A stretch of DNA of 58,463 nt from contig CALHVX010000126.1 in assembly GCA_938036875.1 (NCBI GenBank), positions 1 through 58,463 on the forward strand. The letters are read 5' to 3'. Positions 7,588 through 16,301 of the stretch are shown here, piece by piece. The position numbers and the translations under genes were made by a program. Under the pieces are notes generated by a model, which was not told the DNA's origin, made no database searches, and saw only the letters and a program-made list of their open reading frames with translations. Origin of the DNA: an uncultured Pseudomonadales bacterium (GTDB lineage: Bacteria; Pseudomonadota; Gammaproteobacteria; Pseudomonadales; Azotimanducaceae). The stretch's first letter is position 1; every line of letters begins with the position of its first letter.

Positions 7588-8412
7588 ATGCCGATCAATC
7601 CTGCGTTCGTTACTGAGTTAACTGAGTCTGATCTAGGTGGGGTGGGTCAGGTTGAGTCGCACCATATCCATACGTTAGGTCCTAGCGATTCACTGCAGGC
7701 CATGGCTCGCTACCAACGCTATCTGGAGCAGAAACTTTCTGCGGATCAATCCACCTGGCATGCTGCCTATCGCGGTGAATACGGTCGAGAGTTTTGGCAA
7801 ACGCAGCTCATGGATGGGTGGAAGGTCATGGATGTCTCAACACCGTTGTGCGTAAGTTACGATGTAAAAAACGAAAAAGAACTCTATTTTCAATCGGCTA
7901 AAACTGAAGGTTTGGACCCTCAAGCGGCCCACACAATTCGCCATGCCGGCAAGACGCGTGTGCATACGATTGACCAAGCCATCGATGCCAAAGAGTGGGA
8001 GACACATTGGATGCGGGCTCGGCTGGCAAGCCAGGGCTGCGGTGAGCGGCTAGTTGGGGTGCATAACTTAGGTGAAAATTGCGAGAGCGTTTTTCTGGTA
8101 GACCGCCAGGTGGGTGCAGAACGATTCAATGAGGATGATGTTGCAACCTTTTACACCGCGCTAATGGATTTTCCGCGTTGGCATTACTGGTGGATGCTGG
8201 AAAGAGGTTTGGCTGCGCCCGCCACTAAGCCCTTTACGCCCAAAGAACGGTTGGTGGTGCAAGCCCTGTTGACGCCCGCTTCTGAAGAGGCCATTGCCAA
8301 ACGGTTGGAGTTGAGCAGGGGAGTGCTACACAACTACATCACGGCTATCTATCGCAACATGAAGGTGAACTCTAGGTACGAACTTCTCCAAGCTTGGCTG
8401 GTGTGCTTGTAG
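7588..8412 (+). CDS. LuxR-type helix-turn-helix transcriptional regulator
   Basis: 274 residues. The C-terminal 60 form a GerE/LuxR HTH: FTPKERLVVQALLTPASEEA, then IAKRLELSRGVLHNYITAIY and RNMKVNSRYELLQAW, with the family's T-x-K/R-E start and N-x-k-v-x-s-R-x-e-L end. The N-terminal 200 residues look like a sensory domain with no family I recognise, rich in Trp and His. The start lacks a strong ribosome site. It is divergent from the PQQ dehydrogenase relic, so it may once have regulated that gene. Confidence 0.8.
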   Translation: MPINPAFVTELTESDLGGVGQVESHHIHTLGPSDSLQAMARYQRYLEQKLSADQSTWHAAYRGEYGREFWQTQLMDGWKVMDVSTPLCVSYDVKNEKELYFQSAKTEGLDPQAAHTIRHAGKTRVHTIDQAIDAKEWETHWMRARLASQGCGERLVGVHNLGENCESVFLVDRQVGAERFNEDDVATFYTALMDFPRWHYWWMLERGLAAPATKPFTPKERLVVQALLTPASEEAIAKRLELSRGVLHNYITAIYRNMKVNSRYELLQAWLVCL

Positions 8413-8629
8413 CGCCAAGTGCCGCCATTCTTTACCCCTGCTAAATAGCATGCTGTCAGCTAAATGGCGCATATGCCACTATTCCTCATCGTCTCGATGA
8501 TGACCCAATTCAGCGGTTTTGCTTGACCTGAATGGCGTGGCAAAGGTTGTCTGCTGCAGTCTTTAGTCGGGGTGTTTATAGATCTGTTGTTAGCAGTATC
8601 AAATTTATAAAAGACTCAGAAGGTGTCAA

Positions 8630-9271
8630 ATGAATTCAATAGCCAAACGTTTACTCGTTATTTCGTTCTTTGCTAGCGTTCTCAATGCGCCAGCCTATGC
8701 AACCTCCATCTTGGGTGACCAATTCACCTTAGATTTGGATTGCGCAAGCTGCAGCGACCTTGTGCCTAGCATGCACACTGCGGAGCTACCGTTAGCTGGG
8801 TTTAGTGTTCTAGCTCGCGACGAACGCCAGTATGTGATTAGACAAGGTGATCTATACCTTCAGTGGGTGGATATGGACACTTTTGTGTTCCTGATTGATG
8901 CAGTATCCAGCATCGACACTGATATTGTTGTCTCGCTCGCCGGTTTGGACTTCAGCGATATGGGGGCGATGCACAACATCGTTGGTGTCTCTGTCAACCA
9001 ACAGCTGACCGACTGCCCCGGGGAGTTTAGCAACTGCCCTGATGTGGTAGGCCCGACTACATCGTTTACGGACAACTCGCTTTCAATTGCTTATAGCCCA
9101 GGAACGGCCTTGGCTGCGGATGGCCCAGTGTGGGCTTTTGATGTTGTGACACGCGCAGCGGGCACTGCACCTCCGGTTACTTCGGTTCCAGAACCTGGGA
9201 TGCTTGGATTGTTCTGTATTGGGCTTTTGGCACTGCGAGTAGGTCGAGGCCGAAATTTGGTTCGAAGCTAG
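8630..9271 (+). CDS. Exported protein with PEP-CTERM-type sorting signal
   Basis: 213 residues. A Sec signal peptide (KRLLVISFFASVLNAPAYA) leads to a beta-rich domain with four cysteines (CASC, TDCPGEFSNCPD). The C-terminus is VPEPGMLGLFCIGLLALRVG followed by RGR: a PEP motif, a membrane helix and an Arg-rich tail, the hallmark of substrates of exosortase EpsH/XrtA. Such proteins are usually surface or biofilm-matrix components. No exosortase is in this window. The start is supported by AAGGTG. The 217-bp gap upstream holds no gene I can see. Confidence 0.8.
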   Translation: MNSIAKRLLVISFFASVLNAPAYATSILGDQFTLDLDCASCSDLVPSMHTAELPLAGFSVLARDERQYVIRQGDLYLQWVDMDTFVFLIDAVSSIDTDIVVSLAGLDFSDMGAMHNIVGVSVNQQLTDCPGEFSNCPDVVGPTTSFTDNSLSIAYSPGTALAADGPVWAFDVVTRAAGTAPPVTSVPEPGMLGLFCIGLLALRVGRGRNLVRS

Positions 9272-9320
9272 GCTCCTTAGCTTGTCTTATAGCTTGCTCT
9301 GGCGATGAGTGAAGGTCGGC

Positions 9321-9809
9321 TTAACGGCTTAAGCTGGCCAGCTTAAAATTGTCCCAACTCACCTGTTTGTCTGGAGTGAACACCATCCAGCGGTCATTGC
9401 TACCTCGTGCTGATGCGTTGTTTGGGGGCGGATCGTTAGCGGGTGGTTGGCCATGACCACCGTTGTACTTGCGTCCCATCTGATTGCGGACCTCGCTTAA
9501 GTGAGGGTCTGCCTCTTCGGCAGCGGCGTCTTCAAGAACCCGAGCTTCACCTTGTAACATCAGCGCTTGCAGTTCAGGGAACTTTTCGTTGCGATCCACG
9601 ATGATGGTGCAGCTAGGGTTGCGTCGCAGGTTAACCACTTTTTGACCACGCCCATAAATGTACACCCGACCGGCTGTCCAGCCAAACCACATGGGTGTGA
9701 TGTTTATACGAGTCCCTGGGCCAATCGTTGCTATCCGGCAATTCCAGCAGCCTAGCATTAAGTCTTCAATTTGCGCTTCGGTTAAGGCCAGCTTTCTTGA
9801 GAGTGGCAT
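9321..9809 (-). CDS. Pyridoxamine 5'-phosphate oxidase-like flavin-binding protein
   Basis: 162 residues from ATG 9809, which has AAGGAG 8 nt upstream; the reading frame runs further 5' but without a ribosome site and with no family similarity. The fold is the PNPOx-like split barrel: CRIATIGPGTRINITPMWFG, then GRVYIYGRGQKVVNLRRNPS and CTIIVDRNEKFPELQALMLQ, then GEARVL. Members bind FMN, F420 or haem and reduce small molecules. Divergent from the Nudix gene, sharing a gap of about 75 bp. Confidence 0.83.
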   Translation of the reverse strand: MPLSRKLALTEAQIEDLMLGCWNCRIATIGPGTRINITPMWFGWTAGRVYIYGRGQKVVNLRRNPSCTIIVDRNEKFPELQALMLQGEARVLEDAAAEEADPHLSEVRNQMGRKYNGGHGQPPANDPPPNNASARGSNDRWMVFTPDKQVSWDNFKLASLSR

Positions 9810-9884
9810 GCGTGATGCTCCTTCTTGTCTCAGCGTACGAAGGATCGTACCGTGGGTGTTTACTAGACGTCTAGAGGAACCCGT

Positions 9885-10502
9885 ATGGCCAAAATGAACT
9901 TTTGCCCCCAGTGCGCCAGTCCATTGACCTCTCGCCACGATGGTGGTCGGGACCGCATTGCTTGTCCGGATCAACAGTGTGGGTATCTGTTTTTTGGTGA
10001 GTTTTCCATTGGGTGCAGCGCGATTGTCCTTAGAGAGGACGCGGGAGTGACCAAGGCGCTGCTTATTCAGCGCGGTCAGGAACCCTTTGCCGGCACCTGG
10101 CAGGTCCCGGGTGGTTACGTTGAGCATGATGAGCCGTTGAGTTTGGCGGTTGAGCGAGAGGTTCAAGAAGAATCCGGTATTGAGGCTAAGGTCAGCGATC
10201 TCTTAGCGTTTCGGCACATGAGCGGCGGTAAGGTGAACAACATCTACATGATGTGGCGTTTGGATTATGTGTCAGGAGAGCCCTTGTTTGATGGCGAAGA
10301 AACCTCAGCTGCGGGTTTTTACTCACTAGAAGAAATGGCGGCAATGAAAGGGGTGCAAAATATTTCTAAGTGGGGTATCCAGCAAGCGTTAACCACGCCT
10401 ATCGGCAGTGGTATATCTCCACATCGCGAAGCGCCTGGCTCAGACCTACCAGGTTGGGAGTTGTTCGGGTTAGATGAGGTTGATCCGCTGCATTGGCGCT
10501 GA
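9885..10502 (+). CDS. Nudix hydrolase with N-terminal zinc ribbon
   Basis: 205 residues. The N-terminus is a zinc ribbon (CPQCASPL....CPDQQCGY, four Cys). The Nudix box GGYVEHDEPLSLAVEREVQE-ESGI fits Gx5Ex7REUxEExGU exactly and binds catalytic Mg2+. The combination resembles NADH pyrophosphatase/ADP-ribose hydrolases of the NudC-like group, which cleave nucleoside-diphosphate-linked cofactors. The exact substrate cannot be assigned. Single gene. Confidence 0.85.
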   Translation: MAKMNFCPQCASPLTSRHDGGRDRIACPDQQCGYLFFGEFSIGCSAIVLREDAGVTKALLIQRGQEPFAGTWQVPGGYVEHDEPLSLAVEREVQEESGIEAKVSDLLAFRHMSGGKVNNIYMMWRLDYVSGEPLFDGEETSAAGFYSLEEMAAMKGVQNISKWGIQQALTTPIGSGISPHREAPGSDLPGWELFGLDEVDPLHWR

Positions 10503-10618
10503 GTCTATGAGGCTGAGGTTGTGTTGATCGTGCCGTCATAGGTCAAGCATACTCTTCGCTGTTCACGTCCAACTTAGGTCGACTTAGATCGGGGCGTTGA
10601 TTCATTTTAGGGGGAAGA

Positions 10619-12961
10619 ATGGGCGCATCCGGTAGCTTAGCTATTAGGTTCACAGCATTGCTTATTGCCGCTATTGGTTTGCCAATGGCGTACTTTGGTT
10701 TCAAGTTGCTGCCGCTCGGTGGGACTTACTACTACTTTGTCGCGGGTGTCTTGATGGTAATCAGCGCCATTCAGTTGTGGCGGCGAAGCCCCAGTGGTTA
10801 CTACCTGTACGCCCTTGTGTTGTTGTTGACACTCGGTTGGGCGGTTTACGAGGCGGGCACCGACTTCTGGTTGGTTGGCTCGCGCATATGGATCATCGGC
10901 CTGATTGCACTGTGGATGTGCAGTGGCATCGTTCGGCGCGCGTTATGGGGTGAAGAGAAAAAAGCGCTTTTCAAGATGCCGGTCGTTGTTGTCAGTGCGC
11001 TAGCTAGCCTGGCGGTTCTTGGTTCCATGACGGTGAATTTTTTGTCCAGCGATGTGCAAACCATTGCCGATACAAGCTATGGCGAACCGCAAAACAGCGC
11101 GGATTGGCAAGCTTATGGGGGCAGCCAGGCGGGCACTAGGTATGTGCCAATGGATCAAATCAACGCCTCTAACGTCAATCGGTTGGAGCGCGTTTGGGAA
11201 GCCGAGACCAATCAGGTTGGCCGATTTAGTGCTACCCCCATCCAGATTGGGGATGGCCTCTACCTGTGTACCGCGCAAAATATAATCTTGTCGCTGGATC
11301 CGGACACTGGCGTAGAGCGATGGCGGTTCGATCCGGAAAATGACACGCCGGCTTATGGAATCCTAGGTAATTGTCGCGGTGTTACCTATTACCACATTCC
11401 AACACGCCCCAAAGGCGAGCAATGTGCAGAGCGAATCTATACGGCGACCACAGACGCTCGCATGATTGCCGTGGATAAGATTACCGGTGAACCTTGCCAG
11501 GATTTTGGCGAGGGTGGGCAAATCTCCCTGCTTGCAGGTATGGGTGAAGTTAAGCCGTTGTATTATTTCGTCACCTCCCCACCCACCGTGGCCAGTGGTT
11601 CTTTAGTGGTGGGCGGCTGGGTTGCGGATAACCAAGAGACCCATGAACCCTCCGGTGTTGTTCGTGGCTACGATCCGATTACTGGAGATTTGCTCTGGGC
11701 ATGGGACATCGGGCGCGAAGGCCAGACAAGCCAGCCACCGGAAGGCGGTTACTACACGCGTGGAACGCCCAACGTCTGGAGCTTAACCTCGGCAGATGAT
11801 GAGCTGGGTTTGGTCTATGTGCCCACCGGTAATGCAACCCCCGACTACTTCGGTGGCCACCGCCCGGAGCTGATGGATAAATTTTCCAGCTCCATTGTTG
11901 CCATTGATGCAAAGACCGGTCTGACGCGTTGGAAGTATCAAACCACTCACCACGATATCTGGGACTACGACGTGCCCTCACAACCAACACTTGTGGACCT
12001 GACCCTTGATGGCGAGCGACGTAAGGTTGTCATCGTGCCCACAAAGCGTGGTGAAATATTTATGCTGGATCGACTGACAGGCGAGCTCATCACCGAAGTT
12101 ACTGAACGCCCGGTCCCACAAACCGACCTTCCGGGTGAACGAACAACCGCCACCCAACCTTTCTCCACTGGTATGCCGTCTTTTGCGCATCCCATTATTC
12201 GCGAGCAAGACTTGTTCGGTGTGACACCCTTCGACCAGATGAGTTGCCGCGCTCAGTTTCTTAAGCTTCGCTACGAAGGCCCGATGACACCGCCGTCCGT
12301 CCAAGGCACCTTGTTATACCCTGGTCCTGCCGGTGGCATGAACTGGGGTAGCGTGGCGGTGGATGAACAGCGGCAGTTGATGGTGGTGAACAACTTACAC
12401 TTACCTTTTATCTTGCACGTTATTCCTCGTGCACAAGACCCTATCCCCCTGAGTGAAACCGGTGAGTTTGGTGCCGGCGGCCGTTTTTACGGCATCGGTG
12501 GGCAGGGGCGTGGCACACCTTATGCTGTCAAAGTGAAAATGTTTGCATCACCACTTTCATTGCCTTGCTTGAAACCACCCTATGGCGAGATGGCGGTTGT
12601 TGACCTGACCACGCAGAAGGTCGTTTGGCGGCGTGGTGTAGGTCCTTTAGACATTGGCCTGCCACATACAGCAGGGTCCATTGTGACCGCTGGTGGTTTG
12701 ATCTTTAACGGTGGTGTAATGGATGGGCAGATGCGCGCCATTGATGTACTCACAGGAGAGGTTGTTTGGCAGTCTGAATTGCGTGGCGCCTCCGATGCTA
12801 CGCCAATGAGCTACACCAGCCCTGTGTCGGGCAAGCAGTATGTGCTTGTGACCGTACCAGGTAGCTCTCGCCCCTTGACCGCAGGTGATGATGTTTCGGG
12901 TGAGGCGCTTGCGGGTGAAGTGATGGGAGGTAAGGTCATTGCTTACGCTCTGCCGGACTGA
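10619..12961 (+). CDS. Membrane-bound PQQ-dependent dehydrogenase, glucose/quinate/shikimate type
   Basis: 780 residues, the normal size of Gcd/QuiA enzymes. About five N-terminal membrane helices (residues 8-140) anchor it in the inner membrane and pass electrons to ubiquinone; the rest is a periplasmic eight-bladed propeller binding PQQ. Seen in sequence: DWQAYGGSQAGTRYVPMDQI (blade start), RGTPNVWSLTSADDELGLVY, THHDIWDYDVPSQPTL near residue 445 with the Asp taken as catalytic in Gcd, and the closing GGLIFNGGVMDGQMRAID. The sugar or polyol oxidised is unknown. PQQ synthesis genes are not in the window. GGGGGAAG gives a good ribosome site. Confidence 0.9.
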   Translation: MGASGSLAIRFTALLIAAIGLPMAYFGFKLLPLGGTYYYFVAGVLMVISAIQLWRRSPSGYYLYALVLLLTLGWAVYEAGTDFWLVGSRIWIIGLIALWMCSGIVRRALWGEEKKALFKMPVVVVSALASLAVLGSMTVNFLSSDVQTIADTSYGEPQNSADWQAYGGSQAGTRYVPMDQINASNVNRLERVWEAETNQVGRFSATPIQIGDGLYLCTAQNIILSLDPDTGVERWRFDPENDTPAYGILGNCRGVTYYHIPTRPKGEQCAERIYTATTDARMIAVDKITGEPCQDFGEGGQISLLAGMGEVKPLYYFVTSPPTVASGSLVVGGWVADNQETHEPSGVVRGYDPITGDLLWAWDIGREGQTSQPPEGGYYTRGTPNVWSLTSADDELGLVYVPTGNATPDYFGGHRPELMDKFSSSIVAIDAKTGLTRWKYQTTHHDIWDYDVPSQPTLVDLTLDGERRKVVIVPTKRGEIFMLDRLTGELITEVTERPVPQTDLPGERTTATQPFSTGMPSFAHPIIREQDLFGVTPFDQMSCRAQFLKLRYEGPMTPPSVQGTLLYPGPAGGMNWGSVAVDEQRQLMVVNNLHLPFILHVIPRAQDPIPLSETGEFGAGGRFYGIGGQGRGTPYAVKVKMFASPLSLPCLKPPYGEMAVVDLTTQKVVWRRGVGPLDIGLPHTAGSIVTAGGLIFNGGVMDGQMRAIDVLTGEVVWQSELRGASDATPMSYTSPVSGKQYVLVTVPGSSRPLTAGDDVSGEALAGEVMGGKVIAYALPD

Positions 12962-13120
12962 AGGTAAGGTTTAAACCACAAACGAAGGCGCGCAGGGTCA
13001 CCGCCTGTAGTGGATCGAGTTCTAGGCGGCTATTGCCAGCGACGATTGAGGGCTTCAGGGTGCCTGGACTGTCGCCTGAGGGTATGATGAGGATCGAATC
13101 CAAAAAAACTGGGGAATCTA

Positions 13121-13894
13121 ATGGGCCGTAACCTAACACTGAAAATCGCCACCTTGTGTGCAGGTACAAGCTTTGCGCTAGCTGCAGCCATGCCGCTGTA
13201 CGCGGGGCATCACGAGGAGGCAGCGTTCGCTAAGGATGACCGACCTGAGGCGGATTATGAGCAGCACAGCGTACGCAAGGCGGCGGAAGTGCTCGCCTTT
13301 TCCGGTATCGAAAAGGGAATGACGGTCATTGATATGGAAGCCGCTGGCGGTATGTATACTGAGGTGTTCGCCAAAACGGTGGGTGCGGATGGTGTAGTGC
13401 ATATGCAGAATCCTCCGCTGTTTGATGGTTTTGCCGGTGATGCGATCAAGGCGCGGGTTGCCAACAACCGCTTGGCGAACGTAAAGCAGATGCGTACCGC
13501 CTTTGATACCTTAACCGTGGCTGATAGCAGTGTGGATGTGGTGACTTGGTTCCTGGGTCCTCACGAGCTGTGGTACAACCCAGAAGGGGCGGAGAAAGGG
13601 GTGCTTGGTAATCCGGATAAGGCCTTTGCTGAAATTCGCAGAGCGCTAAAGTTTGGCGGTCATTTTATTGCCCTTGATCATCAAGCCGCATCTGGCGCGC
13701 CTGCAGAATCTGGTGGCATTACGCACAGAATAGATAAGGCAATCATCATTGAGCGAGCAACCGCTGCGGGTTTAAAGCTTGTGGAAGAAAGTGATCTGCT
13801 TGCTAATGCAGATGATGACTATGCCAAAGGCGTGTTTGACCCAGCGGTGCGTCGCAAAACCGACCGTTTTTTGTTGAAGTTTGTTAAGCGTTAA
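13121..13894 (+). CDS. Exported class I methyltransferase-like protein (COG4798 type)
   Basis: 257 residues. A clear signal peptide (LKIATLCAGTSFALAAAMPLYA) precedes a Rossmann methyltransferase-like domain: GIEKGMTVIDMEAAGGMYTE takes the place of motif I (normally D.G.G.G), SSVDVVTWFLGPHELWYN covers motif IV, and ALKFGGHFIALDHQ motif V. Related proteins are annotated as predicted methyltransferases and often have signal peptides, although SAM is not known in the periplasm, so real activity is doubtful. Motif I is weak here (E-A-A-G-G). Single gene with GGGGAA ribosome site. Confidence 0.75.
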   Translation: MGRNLTLKIATLCAGTSFALAAAMPLYAGHHEEAAFAKDDRPEADYEQHSVRKAAEVLAFSGIEKGMTVIDMEAAGGMYTEVFAKTVGADGVVHMQNPPLFDGFAGDAIKARVANNRLANVKQMRTAFDTLTVADSSVDVVTWFLGPHELWYNPEGAEKGVLGNPDKAFAEIRRALKFGGHFIALDHQAASGAPAESGGITHRIDKAIIIERATAAGLKLVEESDLLANADDDYAKGVFDPAVRRKTDRFLLKFVKR

Positions 13895-13900
13895 CCTGCC

Positions 13901-13930
13901 GGCTAGGGGACGGTTAACCGTTCCCTGGCC
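13901..13930. terminator. Long palindromic hairpin between convergent genes
   Basis: A 30-nt sequence in which all 15 positions can pair (two as G-T), centred on GTTAAC. It covers the stop codon of the minus-strand HCCA-isomerase-like gene and lies just after the methyltransferase-like gene. No T tract. Likely a bidirectional terminator or transcript-end stabiliser. Confidence 0.45.
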
Positions 13931-14684
13931 AAGCGTGTGAGAAGTCTGCAATAACATCGCTGCGGCGGGCTAAACCCGCCGCAAGGTATTTGCTGCGAAT
14001 CAGCGCTAAATGCTCCCGTCCAAATAGACCGACCTGACGTTCTTTGGCTTGGTCGTTGTATACGTAGTGCGGAGCGCCAGCAATGCCGCTTGCTTCGGCG
14101 CTGACCAGTATTTTTGCCAGCATAGCCTCACCCTTACCCTGGGGCTGAACGAACTCGTCAAACCCACTAGGGTTCGCGCCAACCGCTTCGCATGCGTTGC
14201 GCAATTGTTGTGCAGACTCAAGCTCAAACTCTCGCCAGCCCGATGCCCAGCCGTGTAGATAGACCCACATAGCAAAAGGGACTTCTAAATCTTGTTGTTT
14301 CGCAAAGAGAAACGCTTTGTGGGCGAGGCTCGAGTCGAGCAGGCGATGTGGGCTTTTCAGAGGCAGTGCTTGTAGCGCAGCATATTCACGAGCAGCAGCG
14401 TAGTACATGCGTGCCTTTCGATCCGCTGCGGGTGTGGCGGGCTCGCGTTTCATTGCGGGCCCGATGCTTTTTGTTACACCTAGGGTTTCGTAGCTTAATG
14501 TGTAGGGTAGAAAATTGATCGAAACCCGAAAGTCTCGCGCAATCTCAAGGGTAGGGCGTACTGCGAGATAAGCGTGAGGCGACTTTAGATCTAGGTAAAC
14601 ATCGAGGGTCTCATCGGCTTGTTGTGACATCAGCTGATCCCAATCGGGCCTTTCCGCCATGATAGATTTGATGGCGTCCATCAC
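13914..14684 (-). CDS. DsbA-family / 2-hydroxychromene-2-carboxylate isomerase-like protein
   Basis: 256 residues of thioredoxin-like kappa-GST fold: DVYLDLKSPHAYLAVRPTLE at about residue 30 has the S-P-x-x-Y-L pattern of HCCA isomerases, where Ser replaces the DsbA CxxC. Further on come SSLAHKAFLFAKQQDLE and the cis-Pro segment SGIAGAPHYVYND. HCCA isomerases act in naphthalene-type catabolism with glutathione. Its start overlaps the stop of the cupin-like gene (ATGA), and it is last in a four-gene operon. The exact substrate is unknown. Confidence 0.78.
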   Translation of the reverse strand: MMDAIKSIMAERPDWDQLMSQQADETLDVYLDLKSPHAYLAVRPTLEIARDFRVSINFLPYTLSYETLGVTKSIGPAMKREPATPAADRKARMYYAAAREYAALQALPLKSPHRLLDSSLAHKAFLFAKQQDLEVPFAMWVYLHGWASGWREFELESAQQLRNACEAVGANPSGFDEFVQPQGKGEAMLAKILVSAEASGIAGAPHYVYNDQAKERQVGLFGREHLALIRSKYLAAGLARRSDVIADFSHAWPGNG

Positions 14685-15562
14685 AGCTGAACAAATTTGG
14701 GATTCGTTTCGAATGCCGCAACAACGTCGTAGGCTTGGCCCGGTTCATCATCCATACCAGCTTCCCAGCCGTGCCACGGATAGCTCACCGCTCCGTTTTC
14801 TCGCAGTAAGGGTTTTTTTGATGGTTGGTTTATGGCGAAAAAAGGGCCGTGTTCATCACCTCGTTGCATTGGGTAAGTTTCAGTTTTTGGACCGTCTGCT
14901 GCTGTGGCGCTGTACATGGCGCCATGTCCTGTCCCATTGTTGAACACCCAATGGGTTTCGGCAAATGCAGGCGCTAGGACCTGGGGCTTGTGGGCATGGT
15001 TGTGAGTGGTGAGGTTCACGCCTTTCCCTGCGGTCCAAAGATTCAGGTAAGTGATCTCAGTACCACTTCGATCCAGCAAGTGGAATCCACCTGACATATA
15101 CGCATCTTTGCCATTGAAAGCGTTAGTCGATTTGCCAAATCGATCCTCAAAGGTCCGCCATTGGAAAGCTTCGGCATTAGGACCGGTTATGGTTAGCTGG
15201 TCCATATTTACAACGTTTGGAGGTACAGCTGGGGTTTCGATAAACAGTGCTAGTAGGGTGTCCGCGGCCCCAGCGATCACAGCCGCTGTTGTTACTAGGG
15301 TGGTTCTTATCTCGCGTTTTTTTGCGAAAGGGCTTCGAGCTAAATTTGACGCAGACCCAGTAATGATTTTGACGAAGTGCCGTCCAACGCTTGTTTCCAA
15401 GGGTATACGATCATTGGCTGGTAAGTGGATGAATTGAATGGTCCAGCCGCCCATAGTCCACTGCTCTGAAGCCGCAAAACCGGCTTCTGAAAATTGGATG
15501 TCAACCCCTTCGCGTGGATTGCTTGGGGTGCTGGCAACGGTGGGTGTTAACCTATTTTGCAT
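14681..15562 (-). CDS. Cupin-like protein of unknown function
   Basis: 293 residues from ATG 15562 (GGTGGAG upstream). Two stretches look like cupin cores: WTIQFIHLPANDRIPLETSV, and VNLTTHNHAHKPQVLAPAFA followed by ETHWVFNNGTGHGAMY, with several His and a Glu placed to bind a metal. I do not recognise a characterised homologue. Translation is coupled to the next gene. In an operon with a crotonase, a double ABM-fold protein and an HCCA-isomerase-like protein, an enzymatic role in the same pathway is likely. Confidence 0.65.
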   Translation of the reverse strand: MQNRLTPTVASTPSNPREGVDIQFSEAGFAASEQWTMGGWTIQFIHLPANDRIPLETSVGRHFVKIITGSASNLARSPFAKKREIRTTLVTTAAVIAGAADTLLALFIETPAVPPNVVNMDQLTITGPNAEAFQWRTFEDRFGKSTNAFNGKDAYMSGGFHLLDRSGTEITYLNLWTAGKGVNLTTHNHAHKPQVLAPAFAETHWVFNNGTGHGAMYSATAADGPKTETYPMQRGDEHGPFFAINQPSKKPLLRENGAVSYPWHGWEAGMDDEPGQAYDVVAAFETNPKFVQL

Positions 15563-15566
15563 GAGT

Positions 15567-16283
15567 TTATCTCCACCAATACCCATCACCAGTCACTTTG
15601 TAGCGCCGAGCAAACAGCAGGTCTCTCTCCATGCCTTGAGATGCAAATGCGGCTTGCAATTTGAGGTGACGTGCATCGTTCTGATGAACACCAATGCCAG
15701 CCTCATCTGCACTCAGCATGACAACGATCAGATCGCCAGCTTTGACGCCGATTTCTTTCTGTGCGTCTCGGCTTGCTAGGCCAGCAGAGTAAATTAGGGT
15801 GGGTTCCTCTTGTGCTCGGCAATAGGCGGCATGTTCTCCAACCATTTGTATCCAGCGTGCTTGCATGGCAGGTTTGGAGAATCGCAAACCTAAAAGCGTT
15901 AAACGAGATGAAGTTGTTGGTAGGGCTGAGGGTCGAGACCAAAATCCGAAGTTGGGTAAGTCGCTAAAGACCGTGGTCATGACTTGGCGCTTGGTCATAT
16001 TGCGCTCGCCCATCTCCTGCATTAGGTCTGCATGGGCTTGACGTTGGGTGTGGCGGGTCACACTTGTTGTGCCGTTGGCGTAGCGTTCAAAGACCATGAC
16101 GTTATTTGGGTCGTCCAAGTTAACTGCGGTGGCATAGGCGTTGGTTTCCGGCTCACCTTGTTGTGCGTCAAGGCCGCGCTTTGACCAAACGTCTAGCCAC
16201 TCGCGCATAGTGTTGTTTTCTGGGCGAATTTGGTATTCCACAATAGCCGTTATGGGGACGCTTACTTTTTCTTGATCAGACAT
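15567..16283 (-). CDS. Protein with two dimeric alpha-beta barrel (ABM/NIPSNAP-like) domains
   Basis: 238 residues. The first half reads VPITAIVEYQIRPENNTMRE, a short linker, then ANGTTSVTRHTQRQAHADLM, characteristic of antibiotic-biosynthesis-monooxygenase-like domains; the second half repeats the layout more weakly (LLGLRFSKPAMQARWIQM and the later HLKLQAAF). Such proteins act as cofactor-free monooxygenases or decarboxylases, or have unknown roles. It is the second gene in the operon, 18 nt after the crotonase, and ends 5 nt before the cupin gene starts. Confidence 0.65.
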   Translation of the reverse strand: MSDQEKVSVPITAIVEYQIRPENNTMREWLDVWSKRGLDAQQGEPETNAYATAVNLDDPNNVMVFERYANGTTSVTRHTQRQAHADLMQEMGERNMTKRQVMTTVFSDLPNFGFWSRPSALPTTSSRLTLLGLRFSKPAMQARWIQMVGEHAAYCRAQEEPTLIYSAGLASRDAQKEIGVKAGDLIVVMLSADEAGIGVHQNDARHLKLQAAFASQGMERDLLFARRYKVTGDGYWWR

Positions 16284-16301
16284 AAAGGCTCTCCGTTGTT
16301 T

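Noticed and set aside
8538-8555. Sigma-54 promoter before the PEP-CTERM gene
   Set aside because: TGGCA is present but the -12 TTGC element is at the wrong distance.
9810-10166. N-terminal extension of the PNPOx-like protein
   Set aside because: It overlaps the divergent Nudix gene and lacks family similarity; the ribosome site is at 9809.
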